Source: Nitrospirota bacterium (lineage in GTDB: Bacteria > Nitrospirota > Thermodesulfovibrionia > Thermodesulfovibrionales > JdFR-85). Taken from it: a stretch of 8,696 nt of DNA. The notes under the pieces were generated by a model. That model had not been told where the DNA came from. It saw nothing but the letters and a program-made list of their open reading frames with translations, and made no database searches. Within the stretch, counting starts at the first letter, position 1; every line of letters begins with the position of its first letter. Shown here in pieces: positions 1 through 6,965 of this stretch. The translations under genes and the position numbers were made by a program. The stretch is taken from NCBI GenBank assembly GCA_003232715.1, contig QIJG01000228.1:1-8696 (forward strand), written 5' to 3'.

Positions 1-8
1 CAGTAATT

Positions 9-78
9 TGTCATTCCCGCAAGTGAAGCGAGTCGGGAATCCTTCTTAAATAACGATTCCGGACAAGCCGGAATGACA
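9..78. repeat. REP-like imperfect palindrome (TGTCATTCC family)
   Basis: TGTCATTCC at 9-17 is the exact reverse complement of GGAATGACA at 70-78, and the match extends to 11 bp with one mismatch. Inside it, CGGGAATCC (34-42) and GATTCCGG (55-62) form a second, imperfect inverted pair, so the unit can fold as a nested stem. Sequences of the form GTCATTCCCG...CGGGAATGAC are dispersed intergenic repeats in many proteobacterial and related genomes. Membership in such a family is inferred, because only one copy is present here. Confidence 0.6.
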
Positions 79-346
79 GAAAACAGCAACGATTCGACTT
101 TATACACAGACTATAGATAGTCTCAGTCATTATATCAGGTTGATTAGTAACCTGGCAACTCTTCAGTGGGACATATTGGTCAGCAAAGCTAACCAATCAG
201 CCAGCAAAAGAACTCTGTATTTGTTTGCCAGGTTAATAACAGATAAACCGATAGTCGGACAATGTTGTATCTGTTTCGACTTTCTCGAAAATTCCTGGTG
301 CCTGTATGACAAAAAATTCAGGTTCCATTTTACCTTATTTTTTATG
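79..346. other. Noncoding stretch with several short inverted repeats
   Basis: No convincing gene is seen. The short open frames on both strands have no ribosome-binding site and no recognisable product. Three structures stand out: a palindrome AGACTAT-AG-ATAGTCT (108-123); CAGGTT/AACCTG (136-141/149-154); and a perfect 10-bp inverted pair AACCTGGCAA (149-158) with TTGCCAGGTT (225-234). The last pair encloses ATTGGT (175-180)/ACCAAT (192-197). The nested pairs could be a decayed mobile element or a structured RNA; nothing decides between them. Confidence 0.4.
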
Positions 347-375
347 TTCAAGAACTACTCAAATTAGGTTATAAT
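347..375 (+). promoter_or_regulatory. Promoter for the DUF481-type gene
   Basis: A perfect TATAAT lies at 370-375, with a weak -35 (TTCAAG, 347-352) 17 bp upstream. Transcription would begin near 382, giving a leader of about 40 nt before the ATG at 420. A GGAG at 409-412 sits 7 nt before that ATG. Confidence 0.5.
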
Positions 376-419
376 ATCTGGCAAATAACGACCTGAATAA
401 AATATTCCGGAGACATGCA

Positions 420-1160
420 ATGAAAAGAAACCTTTTTATCCTCGTTATATTAGCCTGTCTTGTCATACCCATATCCTCAAATGCCGGGACAGAAGAGCAG
501 GAAAATAAAATAAAGACACGGACTGAGTTGTCTTTTGTACAGACATCCGGCAATACAAACACACAGACATTCTCTGTAAAGTTGGAGGCAAAAAAAGAGG
601 ACATTAAAAACAGATATTTTTCGACTGCAAAGGCTCTGTATGCAAAAGAGGACGGCAGGGAGACCTCAAATCAATCATCAATAGACGGCAGGTGGGAAAG
701 GGTGCTCTCGGAAAAATTATTTGGCCTCCTGACATCAGGTTTTTCAATGGATAAATTCTCAGGTTATGAATACAGGTTATACGCTGGTCCGGGTCTGGGG
801 TATGACCTGATAAAAACCGACCAGCACGTGCTGCAGTCACTTCTCTCTCTTATATACAGTTATGATGAGTTTTCAGTGGGAGATGTAAGATCTGACAGTT
901 ATCTTACAGGAAAGCTTACTCTCAAATATGAGTGGAAAATACTTGAAAACCTGAAACTCAAGGAAAAGCTGGACTACTCTGTCTCATTCAAGGATACGAA
1001 TAACTTCTTTATAGATTCAGCAACCGCGGTAGAGACAAAGATCAACAGCTCACTCTCGCTTGGTATCAGTTACGTTGTAAACTATCAAAACCTCTTACCC
1101 TCCCCGGAAATTAAACATACCGATACAACGTTCCTGACCACCCTGATTATTGATTTTTAG
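420..1160 (+). CDS. DUF481/YdiY-like outer-membrane beta-barrel protein
   Basis: The product is 246 aa. Residues 1-22 form a signal peptide (positively charged KR, a hydrophobic core, then SNA-G). The mature start has the pattern ELSFVQTSGNTNTQTFSVK (about 37-55), typical of DUF481 proteins (salt-stress-induced outer-membrane protein family, E. coli YdiY). The rest alternates polar and hydrophobic residues in about 10-residue strands, and the chain ends in phenylalanine, as many barrel proteins recognised by the Bam machinery do. The inferred location is the outer membrane; the family's function is not established. The ATG has a GGAG 7 nt upstream and a perfect -10 at 370-375. It is transcribed alone and converges on the gene ending at 1183, with only 22 bp between the stops. 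No strong terminator is visible there, only a 4-bp stem (AGGC-ATTC-GCCT, 1173-1184). Confidence 0.8.
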   Translation: MKRNLFILVILACLVIPISSNAGTEEQENKIKTRTELSFVQTSGNTNTQTFSVKLEAKKEDIKNRYFSTAKALYAKEDGRETSNQSSIDGRWERVLSEKLFGLLTSGFSMDKFSGYEYRLYAGPGLGYDLIKTDQHVLQSLLSLIYSYDEFSVGDVRSDSYLTGKLTLKYEWKILENLKLKEKLDYSVSFKDTNNFFIDSATAVETKINSSLSLGISYVVNYQNLLPSPEIKHTDTTFLTTLIIDF

Positions 1161-1182
1161 TGCATAAGGGAGAGGCATTCGC

Positions 1183-2226
1183 CTAATATTTCCCGATAAT
1201 AGCTTCGAGTTTCAGCGCTATCCCCGGGATCGATGAAAATCCTTCATCTCTTGGGAAGGAGACCCGGGGAGAGACCTCATAGAAAATCCAGTTTCGCCAT
1301 ATCCTCTGGCGGTACCTCATTTGCAGTACAATCTCTTCCAGCCTGTTGTCAGGCCGCGTCTGGAAATCGTTGATCCATTCATAGCTGAGCACACGCCTGG
1401 AACTCAGGTACTGGAAAAAATACATATTCAGATTATAAAAAAAGCCGTCCTTGTGTTCAAACCAGGACCCGTCAGCGGTGGTGCGGAAAAAGAACCTGTC
1501 GGAGACAGGCCTTTCCAGGTCGATGATGGTCCTGGATTCAAGACCTTTATCGGCAAGCCATTTCAGGGACTGTGTGAACCGGAAAATCCACGTATCGAGT
1601 TTGACCTGATGCCTGTAACGGCCTTCCGTATAAAACACGGGCGTTATATGGCTGAACCGCAATCCTATGTTTGTTGAGATGTTACGCCGCAAAGTCTCTT
1701 TTAACTTGTACTGAAGGGATAGAATCAGGTTTTGTTTATCGGTGCTCTCGAATTCCTCCCTCCTGTCCTCTGTTGGCGTGTTATCCGGGCTGAGGGCATT
1801 CTCCGGCTCTCCCGAAATCAACAGGTTCAGTCTTTTTTGCATTTTTGGAAGGGAAAGCCTGAAGTTGGTCTTGATATCTAAGACAGGTTTTCCTCCTTCT
1901 TCCATAAAGGAATAAAGTTTAATCCTTAACCGTGTCTTGTTATCTTCGGCAACAGTCCTGTCGTTATCAAAGAATGAATCGATCCAGTCCGCAATGCCGA
2001 GAATATCTTCCGACAAATTCCTGTGATACCGGTCTATTATGGTGTTGCCTTCAGGTGTCGCCTCCGGGGTTTTAGATCCTGCGGGAACCTCTGTTTGTGC
2101 GCAGGCTTCTGAAAGGATTATTTGATCGAAGATCGAAAAACCTGTCCCGATCGGGATAAGGACTATGATTGCAACCATCGTATAAAGGATTGCAATGGAA
2201 ATGCATCTCCTGCCCGAAGAATACAA
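1183..2226 (-). CDS. Uncharacterised outer-membrane-like protein
   Basis: The product is 347 aa, with a TTG start immediately after the TAG stop of the upstream gene. TTG is chosen because AAGGGG lies about 9 nt upstream and because the preceding RR-containing n-region fits a signal peptide. The in-frame ATG at 2178 (residue 17) has no ribosome-binding site and would cut into the hydrophobic segment (about 9-30). Cleavage is likely near ACAQ (41-44), followed by a low-complexity T/P/E stretch. From about residue 95 the chain is rich in aromatic and charged residues in alternating strands (FRLSLPKM, LILSLQYKL, YRHQVKLDTWIFRFTQSLKW). It ends with a conserved-looking WIFYEVSPRVSFPRDEGF (313-330) and GIALKLEAIIG. 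That tail resembles unnamed outer-membrane proteins I recall from Gammaproteobacteria, but I cannot name a family or function. It is the last gene of the four-gene run and is probably translated by coupling to the gene before it. Confidence 0.6.
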   Translation of the reverse strand: MYSSGRRCISIAILYTMVAIIVLIPIGTGFSIFDQIILSEACAQTEVPAGSKTPEATPEGNTIIDRYHRNLSEDILGIADWIDSFFDNDRTVAEDNKTRLRIKLYSFMEEGGKPVLDIKTNFRLSLPKMQKRLNLLISGEPENALSPDNTPTEDRREEFESTDKQNLILSLQYKLKETLRRNISTNIGLRFSHITPVFYTEGRYRHQVKLDTWIFRFTQSLKWLADKGLESRTIIDLERPVSDRFFFRTTADGSWFEHKDGFFYNLNMYFFQYLSSRRVLSYEWINDFQTRPDNRLEEIVLQMRYRQRIWRNWIFYEVSPRVSFPRDEGFSSIPGIALKLEAIIGKY

Positions 2227-3162
2227 CTAAAAAAGCCCCTTCTGAGAAGACATAACGGTCTCCCACATCCTCATTCCGAGCCCTTCTATATAATCCCGGT
2301 TTTCAAGATTCTCTTTCCACTCAGGGGGAATCCTGTCAACTCCCCACCAGGCCCCGGCAATTGCCCCTGTCATGGCCCCGATAGTATCTGTATCTCCACC
2401 AAGGCTTACTGCATAAATCAGGGCTTCTTTAAAGCTGGAGCCGGCCAAAAAGGAAAAGATGGCAGTTGGCACTGAATTAAAGGCCTCAATGCCGTTTCCC
2501 AGTTCCCTCACCACCCGTTCCCTGTCCTCCCTTTTATCCAGTAATTTTTCCAGGACGTCTATCTTTTTTCTGTAAATATCAACGCTTGTAAAGTCCTTCA
2601 GTCTGTCAGAAAAATTCTGTTCCTTCCCTATGGCCAGACTCACGGCATAGGCCTGAAGCGCCGCCCCTTCCATCCCAAGGGGATGGCTGTGTGTGATCCG
2701 GCTTGATTGACAGGATGCCTCCCTCAGTCTTTCGGGATCGCTATAATAAAAGAGACCGACAGGTGCTACCCTCATGGCTGCTCCATTTCCAAAGGACCCT
2801 CCGTCATATAATTCCCTGTCCGGATTCTCATCCCATTTACGGCCTGATTTTATCATCTCAAATATCCCTGGAGGACCAAGACCATATCCGCGCCAGGGTT
2901 CCCTCTCGAAACTCCTTACAAAGAGCCGTGCCATGTGTGCTCCGTCAAAGCCATTACACTCAATCAGCGATTCAGCCACTGAAATCATCATTGCAGTATC
3001 ATCAGTATATACCGGACCGGGTTTTGTTACTTCCCTGAAACCATAAGTCCCTTCCCTCTGTGCACCGAGTGAGTCTCCGATGGCTGAACCGATCAGGCTG
3101 CCGATAAAATTTGAAGGTCCCAATTTTCCCTCCACTGTTTTAACTCTTCGTTTACGCATCAT
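2227..3162 (-). CDS. ADP-ribosylglycohydrolase (DraG/ARH3-like)
   Basis: The product is 311 aa, normal for the family. These enzymes use two Mg2+ ions to remove ADP-ribose from proteins, nucleic acids or small molecules in the cytoplasm. The visible motifs, in order, are IGSAIGDSLGAQREG (24-38), TDDT (53-56, metal ligands), GGSFGNGAAMRVAP (121-134, as in ARH3), ITHSHP (156-161) and GGDTDTIGAMTGAIAGA (255-271, carrying the second metal-binding D-x-D-T). All key acidic residues are present, so it should be active. The substrate cannot be told from sequence. The ATG overlaps the toxin stop in ATGA; there is no good ribosome-binding site, so coupled translation is likely. A second ATG follows directly. 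It lies in one run with a GNAT toxin and its antitoxin, which is not the usual setting for a nitrogenase-regulating DraG; no nif genes are present. Confidence 0.9.
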   Translation of the reverse strand: MMRKRRVKTVEGKLGPSNFIGSLIGSAIGDSLGAQREGTYGFREVTKPGPVYTDDTAMMISVAESLIECNGFDGAHMARLFVRSFEREPWRGYGLGPPGIFEMIKSGRKWDENPDRELYDGGSFGNGAAMRVAPVGLFYYSDPERLREASCQSSRITHSHPLGMEGAALQAYAVSLAIGKEQNFSDRLKDFTSVDIYRKKIDVLEKLLDKREDRERVVRELGNGIEAFNSVPTAIFSFLAGSSFKEALIYAVSLGGDTDTIGAMTGAIAGAWWGVDRIPPEWKENLENRDYIEGLGMRMWETVMSSQKGLF

Positions 3163-3674
3163 AGATGCCCGGAAACCGTATCGCAGGCTTTGCGGAGAGT
3201 TGCAAGCGGCAGGAAAAGTTCTAACAGCCTGTCAGGCCGTGGGATGAAACCGAATTGCTCGTAATACGCCTTCGCATCATTATTCTTTGCATCTACAAAA
3301 AACCCGATAATTCCCAAGTTGTTGGAAACATTGATGACCCGTTCTATTGCATTAATCAGCATATGCATTCCCAATCCCCGGCGCTGCCGCTCTTTGGCTA
3401 CAGCAAGGCGGGCAAGCTTGGCTGCCGGAGCCTTATGAGGATATTTCTTTGCATACTCGCGAGGAAGCTTTTCAACAAAAACTTCACAAAAAGCTACTGT
3501 AAAAAACCCTGTTATTTCAGTTGGCACCGCATCATCGACGAGGACAAATGTTCTGGAGATTCCCCTGTTGAGATGCTGGCGGGCTATATTCTTTAAATAT
3601 CGGTTTAATTCAGGAACTCCGCAGTCAAAATCTGACCTGTGGTGCTCTTTGTCAAGCGTTTCTATTCTTAGCAT
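3159..3674 (-). CDS. GNAT acetyltransferase toxin (TacT/AtaT-like)
   Basis: The product is 171 aa. TacT/AtaT-type toxins acetylate the amino group of aminoacyl-tRNAs and block translation; a DUF1778 antitoxin neutralises them. The N-terminus has the DFDCGVPELNRYL pattern (15-27) typical of this toxin group. The acetyl-CoA-binding motif A follows as KLARLAVAKERQRRGLGMHM (86-105), with RQRRGLG fitting the R/Q-x-x-G-x-G/A rule. A tyrosine pair (YY, 137-138) lies in AKAYYEQFGF, where the catalytic tyrosine of this group is found. The start is the ATG at 3674, inside the antitoxin gene (23-bp overlap), without a clear ribosome-binding site, so translation probably depends on the antitoxin frame. 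The 3' end overlaps the next gene by 4 bp. It could instead be a non-toxic GNAT enzyme, but the antitoxin partner makes that unlikely. Confidence 0.88.
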   Translation of the reverse strand: MLRIETLDKEHHRSDFDCGVPELNRYLKNIARQHLNRGISRTFVLVDDAVPTEITGFFTVAFCEVFVEKLPREYAKKYPHKAPAAKLARLAVAKERQRRGLGMHMLINAIERVINVSNNLGIIGFFVDAKNNDAKAYYEQFGFIPRPDRLLELFLPLATLRKACDTVSGHL

Positions 3675-3948
3675 CAGGGAATGACTTTTTATACGATTTC
3701 ACAGCACTCTTTAACCTGAGATTGGGCTTTGGCGGGTTCTCAACAGCATCAAGGAATACACTTGCGGAGCGCATAGACATACTGATAACCCGTTCTTTTT
3801 CAATAATCGCTTCTGCTTTCTCAAGTGCTGACTGCACAAGAAACTGGTTTAGCGTAGCGCCCGTAAACTCGGCAGCTTGAGTCAGCGTTTCATACACATT
3901 GGCCGGTATCCGTGCTGAAACCCTTTTACTTTTTTTACATACTGGCAT
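3652..3948 (-). CDS. DUF1778-type ribbon-helix-helix antitoxin (TacA/AtaR-like)
   Basis: The product is 98 aa. It has an N-terminal ribbon-helix-helix (KRVSARIPANVYETLTQAA, about 8-26, then TLNQFLVQSALEKAEAII) for DNA binding. The C-terminal tail (about 50-98, with the conserved-looking FLDAVENPPKPN) would wrap and neutralise the toxin. The ATG at 3948 is chosen because AAGGAG (3954-3959) sits 5 nt upstream. The longer reading from a GTG at 3969 adds only seven residues and would place this ribosome-binding site inside the coding region. It is the first gene of the run and overlaps the toxin by 23 bp, the classical antitoxin-first order. Autorepression through sites around 3969-4029 is likely by family precedent. 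Confidence 0.88.
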   Translation of the reverse strand: MPVCKKSKRVSARIPANVYETLTQAAEFTGATLNQFLVQSALEKAEAIIEKERVISMSMRSASVFLDAVENPPKPNLRLKSAVKSYKKSFPDAKNRNA

Positions 3949-3953
3949 TTTAT

Positions 3954-3959
3954 CTCCTT
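3954..3959 (-). promoter_or_regulatory. Ribosome-binding site deciding the antitoxin start
   Basis: AAGGAG, 5 nt before the ATG at 3948, is the strongest Shine-Dalgarno in the TA operon. It argues against the upstream GTG at 3969. Confidence 0.75.
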
Positions 3960-3987
3960 TTTCTTTCACAACAATACGATACTCATT

Positions 3988-4017
3988 ACTATATGTAGCT
4001 TACCATTGTGGAGCCAA
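3988..4017 (-). promoter_or_regulatory. Candidate TA-operon promoter and operator
   Basis: On the minus strand, TTGGCT (4012-4017) and TATAGT (3988-3993) are 18 bp apart, with the antitoxin ATG about 40 nt downstream. The -35 lies in an interrupted inverted repeat: ATTGT (4005-4009) with ACAAT (4025-4029), and GCCA (4013-4016) with TGGC (4020-4023). The heptamer CAACAAT occurs at both 3969-3975 and 4023-4029. Such repeated half-sites around the promoter fit binding by a ribbon-helix-helix repressor. This is a pattern match only. Confidence 0.4.
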
Positions 4018-4064
4018 AATGGCAACAATCTGTCGGCACGTCTATCGAAGATAAGGAAAAAACC

Positions 4065-5552
4065 TCAGGAAACAAGTTTCATTATAAACTCCATGTCGAG
4101 ATTCTCCCTGAGCAGATCGGCCCAGCGGTCAAGTGCCTTGTCCCGAAGGGCTGAATACTCAATAACCGTATCAAGGGGTTCAAAACCCTTTCTAATTCTC
4201 AGACCGTTTATAAGTGATCTCCTGAAGGAGTCATTGTCGAATATACCGTGGATGTATGTCCCCCAGACATCACCGTTTGATGCCCCGTCAGGAATGACCT
4301 GTCCTTCACCCCCCCGGGTTATCCTGAAGAGCCCGGAAGTCACAGGGGTCCTGCCTACATGTATTTCATACCCCCTCAGTCCTTTGACCCCCTGGTCGAT
4401 GAGGGGGATATCAACACTCTCTGCCATCACCTGAAAGGTGCTCTTCTCCGTATCAAGCACTGTCTCGGTATCGAGGAAGCAGAGCCCTTTAACATCCTTC
4501 TCGGGACTCTCAACCCCGTATGGGTCCCTGATAACCTTGCCAAGCATCTGGTATCCGCCACATATACCTATTAGAGGGATCTCTTTTGATACAGCATTTC
4601 TGAGGAGATCTTCAATGCCTGATTGCCTCAGGTAAAGCAGGTCCCTGACTGTATTTTTTGAACCCGGGATGATTATAAGGTCAGAGTTAATGATATCCTC
4701 CTCCCTCAGACTGTATTGCAGCTCCACGTCAGGCTCATAGAGAAACGGATCAAAATCGGTAAAGTTTGATATATATCTCAACCTCAGGACCGTTATCCTT
4801 ATGGGCCTTCCATCAGCAGAGGGTTTAATTCTCTCAATGCCGAGGCCGTCCTCCTCGTGAAGACCAAGGTCTCCAACATAGGGGAGCACACCTATCACAG
4901 GCACCCCTGTCTTGTCTTCAATCAATCTGTTGCCGGGCCTGAGGATCTCCATGTCTCCCCTGAATTTGTTTATTATAAAGGCCCTGATATAGTCTGCATC
5001 ACCGTCAAGAAGGGCGACCGTCCCGTAAAGGGAGGCAAATACTCCGCCCCTGTCTATGTCACCAACAAGGATTACCGGAGAGCCGGTATGCCTTGCCACA
5101 GCCATATTCACAATCTCTTCCTTTACCAGATTAATCTCTGCAGGGCTTCCCGCCCCCTCGATCACTATAAGTTCATATTCCCTGCTCATCCTCTCCCAGG
5201 CATCCCTCACTGCCTCCCATGCCACCTTCCTGAACTTGTAATAGTCTATTGCCTTCATGGTGGAATGCACCTTCCCGAGGATAACCACCTGAGCACCTGA
5301 CTCACCTGTGGCCTTAAGCAGGATGGGATTCATATAAACAGACGGCTCCACCCCTGCTGCCTCTGCCTGAAGTGCCTGGGCCCTGCCTATCTCGCCGCCC
5401 TCTTTTGTGACAAAGGAGTTCAGGGCCATGTTCTGCGACTTAAAGGGCGCCACCCTTATCCCCATATCCCTGAATATGCGGCAAAGCCCTGCCACGATAA
5501 AGCTCTTCCCAACACCGGAGCCCGTCCCCTGTATCATCAATGACCTGGTCAT
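4065..5552 (-). CDS. cobQ: Cobyric acid synthase
   Basis: The product is 495 aa, normal length. It is the ATP- and glutamine-dependent amidase (CobQ/CbiP) that amidates four side chains of adenosylcobyrinic acid a,c-diamide in cobalamin synthesis; it is cytoplasmic. The N-terminal dethiobiotin-synthetase-like domain has a P-loop GTGSGVGKS (9-17), PFKSQNMALNS (36-46) and AEAAGVEPSVYMNP (63-76). The C-terminal triad-type glutaminase domain has PGSKN (296-300), the nucleophile Cys331 in IGICGGYQMLG, and His435 in GTYIHGIFDN. All are intact. The ATG at 5552 has a GGAG 9 nt upstream. No other cobalamin genes are in the window, and no cobalamin-riboswitch consensus was seen upstream, where a heptanucleotide array lies instead. 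The next gene on the strand, the antitoxin, starts 116 nt downstream of its stop. cbiP is an equivalent name in the anaerobic pathway. Confidence 0.96.
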   Translation of the reverse strand: MTRSLMIQGTGSGVGKSFIVAGLCRIFRDMGIRVAPFKSQNMALNSFVTKEGGEIGRAQALQAEAAGVEPSVYMNPILLKATGESGAQVVILGKVHSTMKAIDYYKFRKVAWEAVRDAWERMSREYELIVIEGAGSPAEINLVKEEIVNMAVARHTGSPVILVGDIDRGGVFASLYGTVALLDGDADYIRAFIINKFRGDMEILRPGNRLIEDKTGVPVIGVLPYVGDLGLHEEDGLGIERIKPSADGRPIRITVLRLRYISNFTDFDPFLYEPDVELQYSLREEDIINSDLIIIPGSKNTVRDLLYLRQSGIEDLLRNAVSKEIPLIGICGGYQMLGKVIRDPYGVESPEKDVKGLCFLDTETVLDTEKSTFQVMAESVDIPLIDQGVKGLRGYEIHVGRTPVTSGLFRITRGGEGQVIPDGASNGDVWGTYIHGIFDNDSFRRSLINGLRIRKGFEPLDTVIEYSALRDKALDRWADLLRENLDMEFIMKLVS

Positions 5553-5602
5553 ATTTTATTACTCCATTACTTCCGAAATAAAAAGATAGAATACTTCAGC
5601 TT

Positions 5603-5873
5603 TTTTAGACAGGATAAGACAAAGACGCATAGCGTTTAAAGACAGAACAGCACGTAGAACACAGGACTCTTAACGTCTTTATCCTTAACGCTATGCTCTA
5701 TGCTCTATGCTCTATGCTCTATGCTCTATGCTCTATGCTCTATGCTCTATGCTCTATGCTCTATGCTCTATGCTCTATGCGCTCTATGCTCTATGCTCTA
5801 TGCTCTATGCGTCCTTAACTCTTTAACTCCATCACTCCTTTTGCATCTTTCATCCTGTTAATCCTGTCTAAAA
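5603..5873. repeat. Inverted-repeat-bounded noncoding element between aroB and cobQ
   Basis: TTTTAGACAGGAT (5603-5615) is the exact reverse complement of ATCCTGTCTAAAA (5861-5873), whose outer part includes the aroB stop codon. Further in, GACGCATAG (5624-5632) pairs with CTATGCGTC (5805-5813), and GCATAGCGTT (5627-5636) pairs with AACGCTATGC (5687-5696). The nested order suggests one unit that contains the heptanucleotide array. It has no coding capacity. GACAGGATTAACAGGAT-like strings occur as intergenic repeats in some environmental genomes, by my recollection. It could be a MITE-like or REP-type element; the mechanism is unknown. Confidence 0.5.
5691..5810. repeat. Heptanucleotide tandem array (CTATGCT)n
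   Basis: There are twelve perfect CTATGCT units from 5691 to 5774, then one 9-bp variant (CTATGCGCT, 5775-5783), three more perfect units to 5804, and a final CTATGC. Because the unit is 7 bp, every reading frame cycles through the same peptide. The plus strand is open in all frames, while the minus strand (sense for aroB and cobQ) meets TAG once every 21 nt in every frame. The near-perfect copies indicate recent slippage or strong homogenisation. It sits 138 bp upstream of cobQ. Confidence 0.95.
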
Positions 5874-6953
5874 TTTTCTTCCAATAACCTCTTTAATAAT
5901 ATCCTCTTCCACCCCGGTCTCTATCCTCACCCTGCCGATATCCTCTGGCAGTACAAACCTGAGTCTGCCGGCAACCGTTTTTTTATCTATAGCCATTGCC
6001 GCAAGCATCGGTGCAGGCTCAAGAGTTGTATCTGCAGATGAAGGCAATCCATATGATTCTATCAGGGCCTTTATCTCCGCTGCCTTCCCCTTCTCCAAAA
6101 AGCCAAGGGCCTCTGAAAGCTCTGCCTCGCAAACCATGCCGATTGCCACTGCCTCGCCATGCAGATACCGCCTGTAGCCGGTCACTGTCTCAATGGCATG
6201 ACCGATTGTATGACCGTAATTGAGTATGGCCCTCAGCCCTTCCTCCCGCTCGTCCCTTGATACCACATCTGCCTTTATCTCACAGGAACGTCCGATTATG
6301 CAGGCAAGGCATTCGGGGTCAAGGGCCAATATCTTCTCCCTTTCTGTCCTGAGATAACTAAAAAATTCTCCATCCCATATAACGCCGTATTTTATCACCT
6401 CAGCCATACCGGCAAGGAACTCCTTTTTGGGTAGGGTCTTCAGCGTATTTACATCAATACATACCAGTCGTGGCTGGTGGAAGGTCCCGATCATGTTTTT
6501 GCCAAGGTAGTGATTAACCCCGGTTTTTCCGCCTACAGAGCTGTCCACCTGCGCAAGGAGGGTCGTGGGGAGCTGCATATATGAAATACCCCGCATATAG
6601 GTTGATGCAGCAAAACCGGTTATATCACCGATTACCCCGCCTCCAAGGGCAAGGATTGCCGATTTCCTGTCAAGCCTCACCTTTAATAGTTCACTCAGGA
6701 TATGATAAGCCCAGAGAAAATCCTTGTACTCCTCACCATCAGGGATCAAGATGGTAGAGACATCGTATCCTTCACTCCTCAGTGACTTGACCACAGCCTC
6801 ACCATAGAGCCCAAATACTTTGGGATTACTCACAAGGGCCGTTTTTGGAGAGAATTCATATTTCCTGAACTTCGCACCAATCCTCTCAAGTATTCCGCTG
6901 CCTATGGAAATTCCGTAGCTCCTCTCAGCAAGCTCAACTCTCATCTCCTTCAT
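5868..6953 (-). CDS. aroB: 3-Dehydroquinate synthase
   Basis: The product is 361 aa, normal length. It converts DAHP to 3-dehydroquinate in the second step of the shikimate pathway, using NAD+ and a divalent metal in the cytoplasm. Visible are the nucleotide-binding GGGVIGD (104-110), PTTLLAQVDSSVGGKTGVN (129-147), and the metal ligands Glu185 (GMAEVIKYG), His248 (NYGHTIGHA) and His265 (LHGEAVAIGM). The spacing is that of known AroB enzymes. The ATG at 6953 is chosen over the one at 6974 because GAGGAG (6960-6965) lies 6 nt before it, whereas the upstream ATG has no ribosome-binding site. It is driven by a good promoter at 6999-7028. It is followed on the same strand, after 315 nt of repeats, by cobQ. 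A hisF fragment starts divergently 98 nt upstream. Confidence 0.96.
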   Translation of the reverse strand: MKEMRVELAERSYGISIGSGILERIGAKFRKYEFSPKTALVSNPKVFGLYGEAVVKSLRSEGYDVSTILIPDGEEYKDFLWAYHILSELLKVRLDRKSAILALGGGVIGDITGFAASTYMRGISYMQLPTTLLAQVDSSVGGKTGVNHYLGKNMIGTFHQPRLVCIDVNTLKTLPKKEFLAGMAEVIKYGVIWDGEFFSYLRTEREKILALDPECLACIIGRSCEIKADVVSRDEREEGLRAILNYGHTIGHAIETVTGYRRYLHGEAVAIGMVCEAELSEALGFLEKGKAAEIKALIESYGLPSSADTTLEPAPMLAAMAIDKKTVAGRLRFVLPEDIGRVRIETGVEEDIIKEVIGRKF

Positions 6954-6959
6954 CCTAAT

Positions 6960-6965
6960 CTCCTC
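6960..6965 (-). promoter_or_regulatory. Ribosome-binding site deciding the aroB start
   Basis: GAGGAG lies 6 nt upstream of the ATG at 6953. It makes that ATG, not the one at 6974, the likely start. Confidence 0.7.

Noticed and set aside
149..234. Integron attC site
   Set aside because: The arms do not carry the GTTRRRY/RYYYAAC core sites, and no integrase is present.
1161..1200. Bidirectional terminator between the convergent genes
   Set aside because: Only a 4-bp stem (AGGC-ATTC-GCCT) and no T tract on either strand.
1321..1677. Plus-strand 118-codon open frame
   Set aside because: It is antisense to the outer-membrane-like gene and has no supporting signals.
2122..2475. Plus-strand 117-codon open frame
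   Set aside because: It is an antisense shadow of the gene junction and the ADP-ribosylglycohydrolase gene.
3949..3969. GTG start for the antitoxin at 3969
   Set aside because: The strong AAGGAG at 3954-3959 serves the ATG at 3948.
4030..4067. Intrinsic terminator after cobQ
   Set aside because: A T6 run follows on the minus strand, but only a 5-bp stem with a 2-nt loop precedes it.
5691..5810. Plus-strand coding of a repeated LCSMLYA peptide by the heptanucleotide array
   Set aside because: All three plus frames are open only because the unit is 7 bp. There is no ribosome-binding site, and the frames close just outside the array.
5691..5810. CRISPR array
   Set aside because: The units are 7 bp and contiguous, with no spacers and no cas genes nearby.
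5553..5867. Cobalamin riboswitch upstream of cobQ
   Set aside because: No B12-box-like consensus was found on the minus strand; the space is filled by repeats.
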